Shown: one piece after another, positions 21,275-22,633 of the stretch
Position numbering within the stretch: position 1 is the first letter of the stretch
Layout: every line of letters starts with the position of its first letter
Source of the DNA: a virus
Reading direction: 5' to 3' (one strand)
Virus record (IMG/VR): IMGVR_UViG_3300049489_000882
Span: 1-22,633 of that record
DNA: 22,633 nt
Notes under the pieces: generated by a model
Seen by the model: the letters and a program-made list of their open reading frames with translations, nothing else
What the model was told of the DNA's origin: nothing
Database searches by the model: none
Position numbers and translations under genes: made by a program

Positions 21275-22135
21275 ATGGGCTTTCAAAGCTTTGCAGCTAT
21301 CGGAAGACAAGCTGCACAGGACACCCACTGGCAATATGTTTATAAACCAACGACACCGAATCCTGGAACTACAGGATTCTGTGTCGATCTGAATCAATCG
21401 TCAGGAATTCCAAAATATAACCCTTTTCCTGGAAGCGCGCTTTCTGCGACACCACTTGAAGGAACAGGAAATCTAGGAATTTTCGCGGGGAGTTTTGTAT
21501 CTGGACGATCCAAACATCTTTTACGCTGGCAAATCATGCAGCAAGTTGTTGCCAATGGTCCTCCTGACTATGTCCACCTTTTGGATTATTTGCTTTTCTA
21601 TCCCTTGATTGATACCGATACCCTTGACCCTCAAACTATGGACAATTCAGTCGCCTTGCCACGTTATGCGACTGGTGAAGGTGTTCAAATTGTACTCATA
21701 GTTCAATCGCCTCTATCGACAAGTTCACCAATCACAATCACCTATACGAATAGCGACGGCGTTAGCGGTCGATCCTCGACCTTCAATCTGATACTCGCAT
21801 CCAATATAGGCGTCTGTGCAAGTGGTTCGGGTCCTTTGGGAGGAGCGTCCGAGGCTACTCCTTTCTTTCCTTTGGCTCTGGGTGACAAGGGCGTAAGGTC
21901 GATTGAATCAGCCCAAATGAGCGGCGGTTCAGGTGGGTTTATTCTCGCTGCACTTGTAAAGCCACTCGCTGACATTGCCATCATGGAATCAAACGTTGCG
22001 ACTGAAAAACAATTTGGTATTTTCGGTCAAAATCCTCCCGAAATAATGCCTGGTGCTTGTCTGAATTTTCTCGTGCAGCGAGGCGGGTCGGTCGCGGGAA
22101 ACTATGTTAGCGAATTGCTTTTTGTAAATTCTTGA
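21275..22135 (+). CDS. Virion appendage protein, paralogue of the next gene
   Basis: A 286-residue protein starting MGFQSFAAIGRQAAQD, with SD GAGG 7 bases upstream. Residues about 45-165 resemble the following gene in order and content: NPFPGSALSATP, GIFAGSFVSGRSKHLLRW, LLFYPLID, ALPRYATGEGVQIVLIV, ITITYTN. A Gly/Ser-rich middle leads into a second beta part (SAQMSGGSGGFILAALVKPLADIAIMES) and a third (FGIFGQNPPEIMPGACLNFLVQRG). It is probably a multidomain beta protein of a fibre or capsid decoration. No enzymatic motif is seen. Confidence 0.85.
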   Translation: MGFQSFAAIGRQAAQDTHWQYVYKPTTPNPGTTGFCVDLNQSSGIPKYNPFPGSALSATPLEGTGNLGIFAGSFVSGRSKHLLRWQIMQQVVANGPPDYVHLLDYLLFYPLIDTDTLDPQTMDNSVALPRYATGEGVQIVLIVQSPLSTSSPITITYTNSDGVSGRSSTFNLILASNIGVCASGSGPLGGASEATPFFPLALGDKGVRSIESAQMSGGSGGFILAALVKPLADIAIMESNVATEKQFGIFGQNPPEIMPGACLNFLVQRGGSVAGNYVSELLFVNS

Positions 22136-22148
22136 AGGGAAAACTTCC

Positions 22149-22633
22149 ATGGGTTTCACATCGATTGATGACTTAGTTAGCTCAATTACATCAGGAAAAT
22201 TCGATAGAAATGATTGGAACAAAATCACCGGAGCGGCTGCATATGTTGCGGGCCGATGTTACGATTTTAGTTCTCTCGCAGGCAATCCAATCGCCAACGC
22301 ATATGCGGGAACTGCATTGGCATGGACACCGTGCGATGAATCGACTGGAAACGGGACGGAAATTTTCGGATTGAGGCACGGAGGCAATGTTTCGACCGAA
22401 ACCAAGCATGTGCTCAATGGTTCGGCGATAACAACCGCAGCCACGGGTGTACCTAGTCAACTCATGCTGATCGATATGCAGGGATATTACCCAGGGATAA
22501 GCATGAACACATCAAGTGCGCAAACATTGACTGGAACTCCTACCTTGAGATACACAAACGGCGAAGGCATAAGAGCTTTCCTGACGATCAGAACCACGTC
22601 AGGCGCAACGGCTCATAACGTTAATATTTCATA
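22149..22633 (+). CDS. Virion appendage protein, 3' end outside window
   Basis: An open frame from the ATG at 22149 (GAAGGGA about 9 bases upstream) to the window end, 161 codons, starting MGFTSIDDLVSSITSGKFDRN. It has GNPIANAYAGTALAWTP, IFGLRHGGNVSTETKHVLN, QGYYPGISMN and LRYTNGEGIRAFLTI, which align with the preceding gene. It is longer at its N-terminus than that gene and may be the main member of the pair. The fold is beta-rich. Probable capsid decoration or tail appendage; I cannot choose. Confidence 0.83.
   Translation, partial: MGFTSIDDLVSSITSGKFDRNDWNKITGAAAYVAGRCYDFSSLAGNPIANAYAGTALAWTPCDESTGNGTEIFGLRHGGNVSTETKHVLNGSAITTAATGVPSQLMLIDMQGYYPGISMNTSSAQTLTGTPTLRYTNGEGIRAFLTIRTTSGATAHNVNIS

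Noticed and set aside
1-22633. CRISPR array, insertion sequence or diversity-generating retroelement
   Set aside because: No regularly spaced repeats, no transposase or reverse transcriptase frame, and no template/variable repeat pair was seen by eye; a systematic repeat search was not possible.

Overview
The window is part of the genome of a tailed double-stranded DNA phage or prophage. It carries a nearly complete siphovirus-type packaging, head and tail module on the minus strand, with no sheath or baseplate wedge genes visible. The host is most likely a Gram-negative bacterium: there are two lipobox lipoproteins and one Sec-type secreted protein, and most genes have clear Shine-Dalgarno (SD) sequences. 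I see no integrase, repressor, polymerase, lysis gene or convincing tRNA, so the lifestyle is undecided. An excisionase-like HTH protein is only a weak hint of a temperate relative.

Leftward structural operon (16048 down to 1, minus strand): lipoprotein, ParB-like/DNA methyltransferase fusion, small and large terminase, portal, two related head-tail/tail-completion-like proteins, scaffold, major capsid protein, three small or connector-type proteins, tail terminator-like protein, large tail tube protein, tail assembly chaperone pair (with a dnaX-type -1 frameshift site), tape measure, and three distal tail/tip proteins, the last cut by the window edge. Genes are tightly packed with ATGA, TAATG or GTGA overlaps, as expected of one co-transcribed and translationally coupled operon. 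A good sigma70-type promoter for it lies at 16085-16113, flanked by palindromes.

The rightward mini-operon (16181-17101) diverges from that promoter region. It encodes a 59-aa protein, a lipoprotein, and a ribbon-helix-helix protein fused to a DnaJ-type zinc finger. A second leftward operon (18976 down to 17235) converges on it and encodes five small accessory proteins: helical, zinc-ribbon, excisionase-like HTH, secreted, and unknown. A structured 133-bp region lies between the convergent ends.

The control region 18977-19647 separates that accessory operon from rightward genes. It has two near-identical palindromes spaced 31 bp centre to centre, two perfect TATAAT boxes on the plus strand, and a strong intrinsic terminator facing left. 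To its right are an AT-rich unrecognised gene (possible DNA-binding protein) and a plus-strand cassette of virion-appendage-like genes (20275 to the window end), which ends in two tandem paralogues.

The most interesting points are: (1) the A AAA AAG frameshift site that makes the tail chaperone fusion; (2) a possible RNA switch between the scaffold stop codon and the capsid SD, built from a direct repeat and one shared complementary arm; (3) an SD-sequestering hairpin with a candidate promoter whose transcript would start inside it; (4) the RHH plus DnaJ-zinc-finger fusion beside palindromes at the late promoter; (5) a leftward promoter-terminator unit that could give an antisense RNA of about 30 nt; (6) tandem paralogues of appendage proteins and of Mu gpG/gp10-like proteins.
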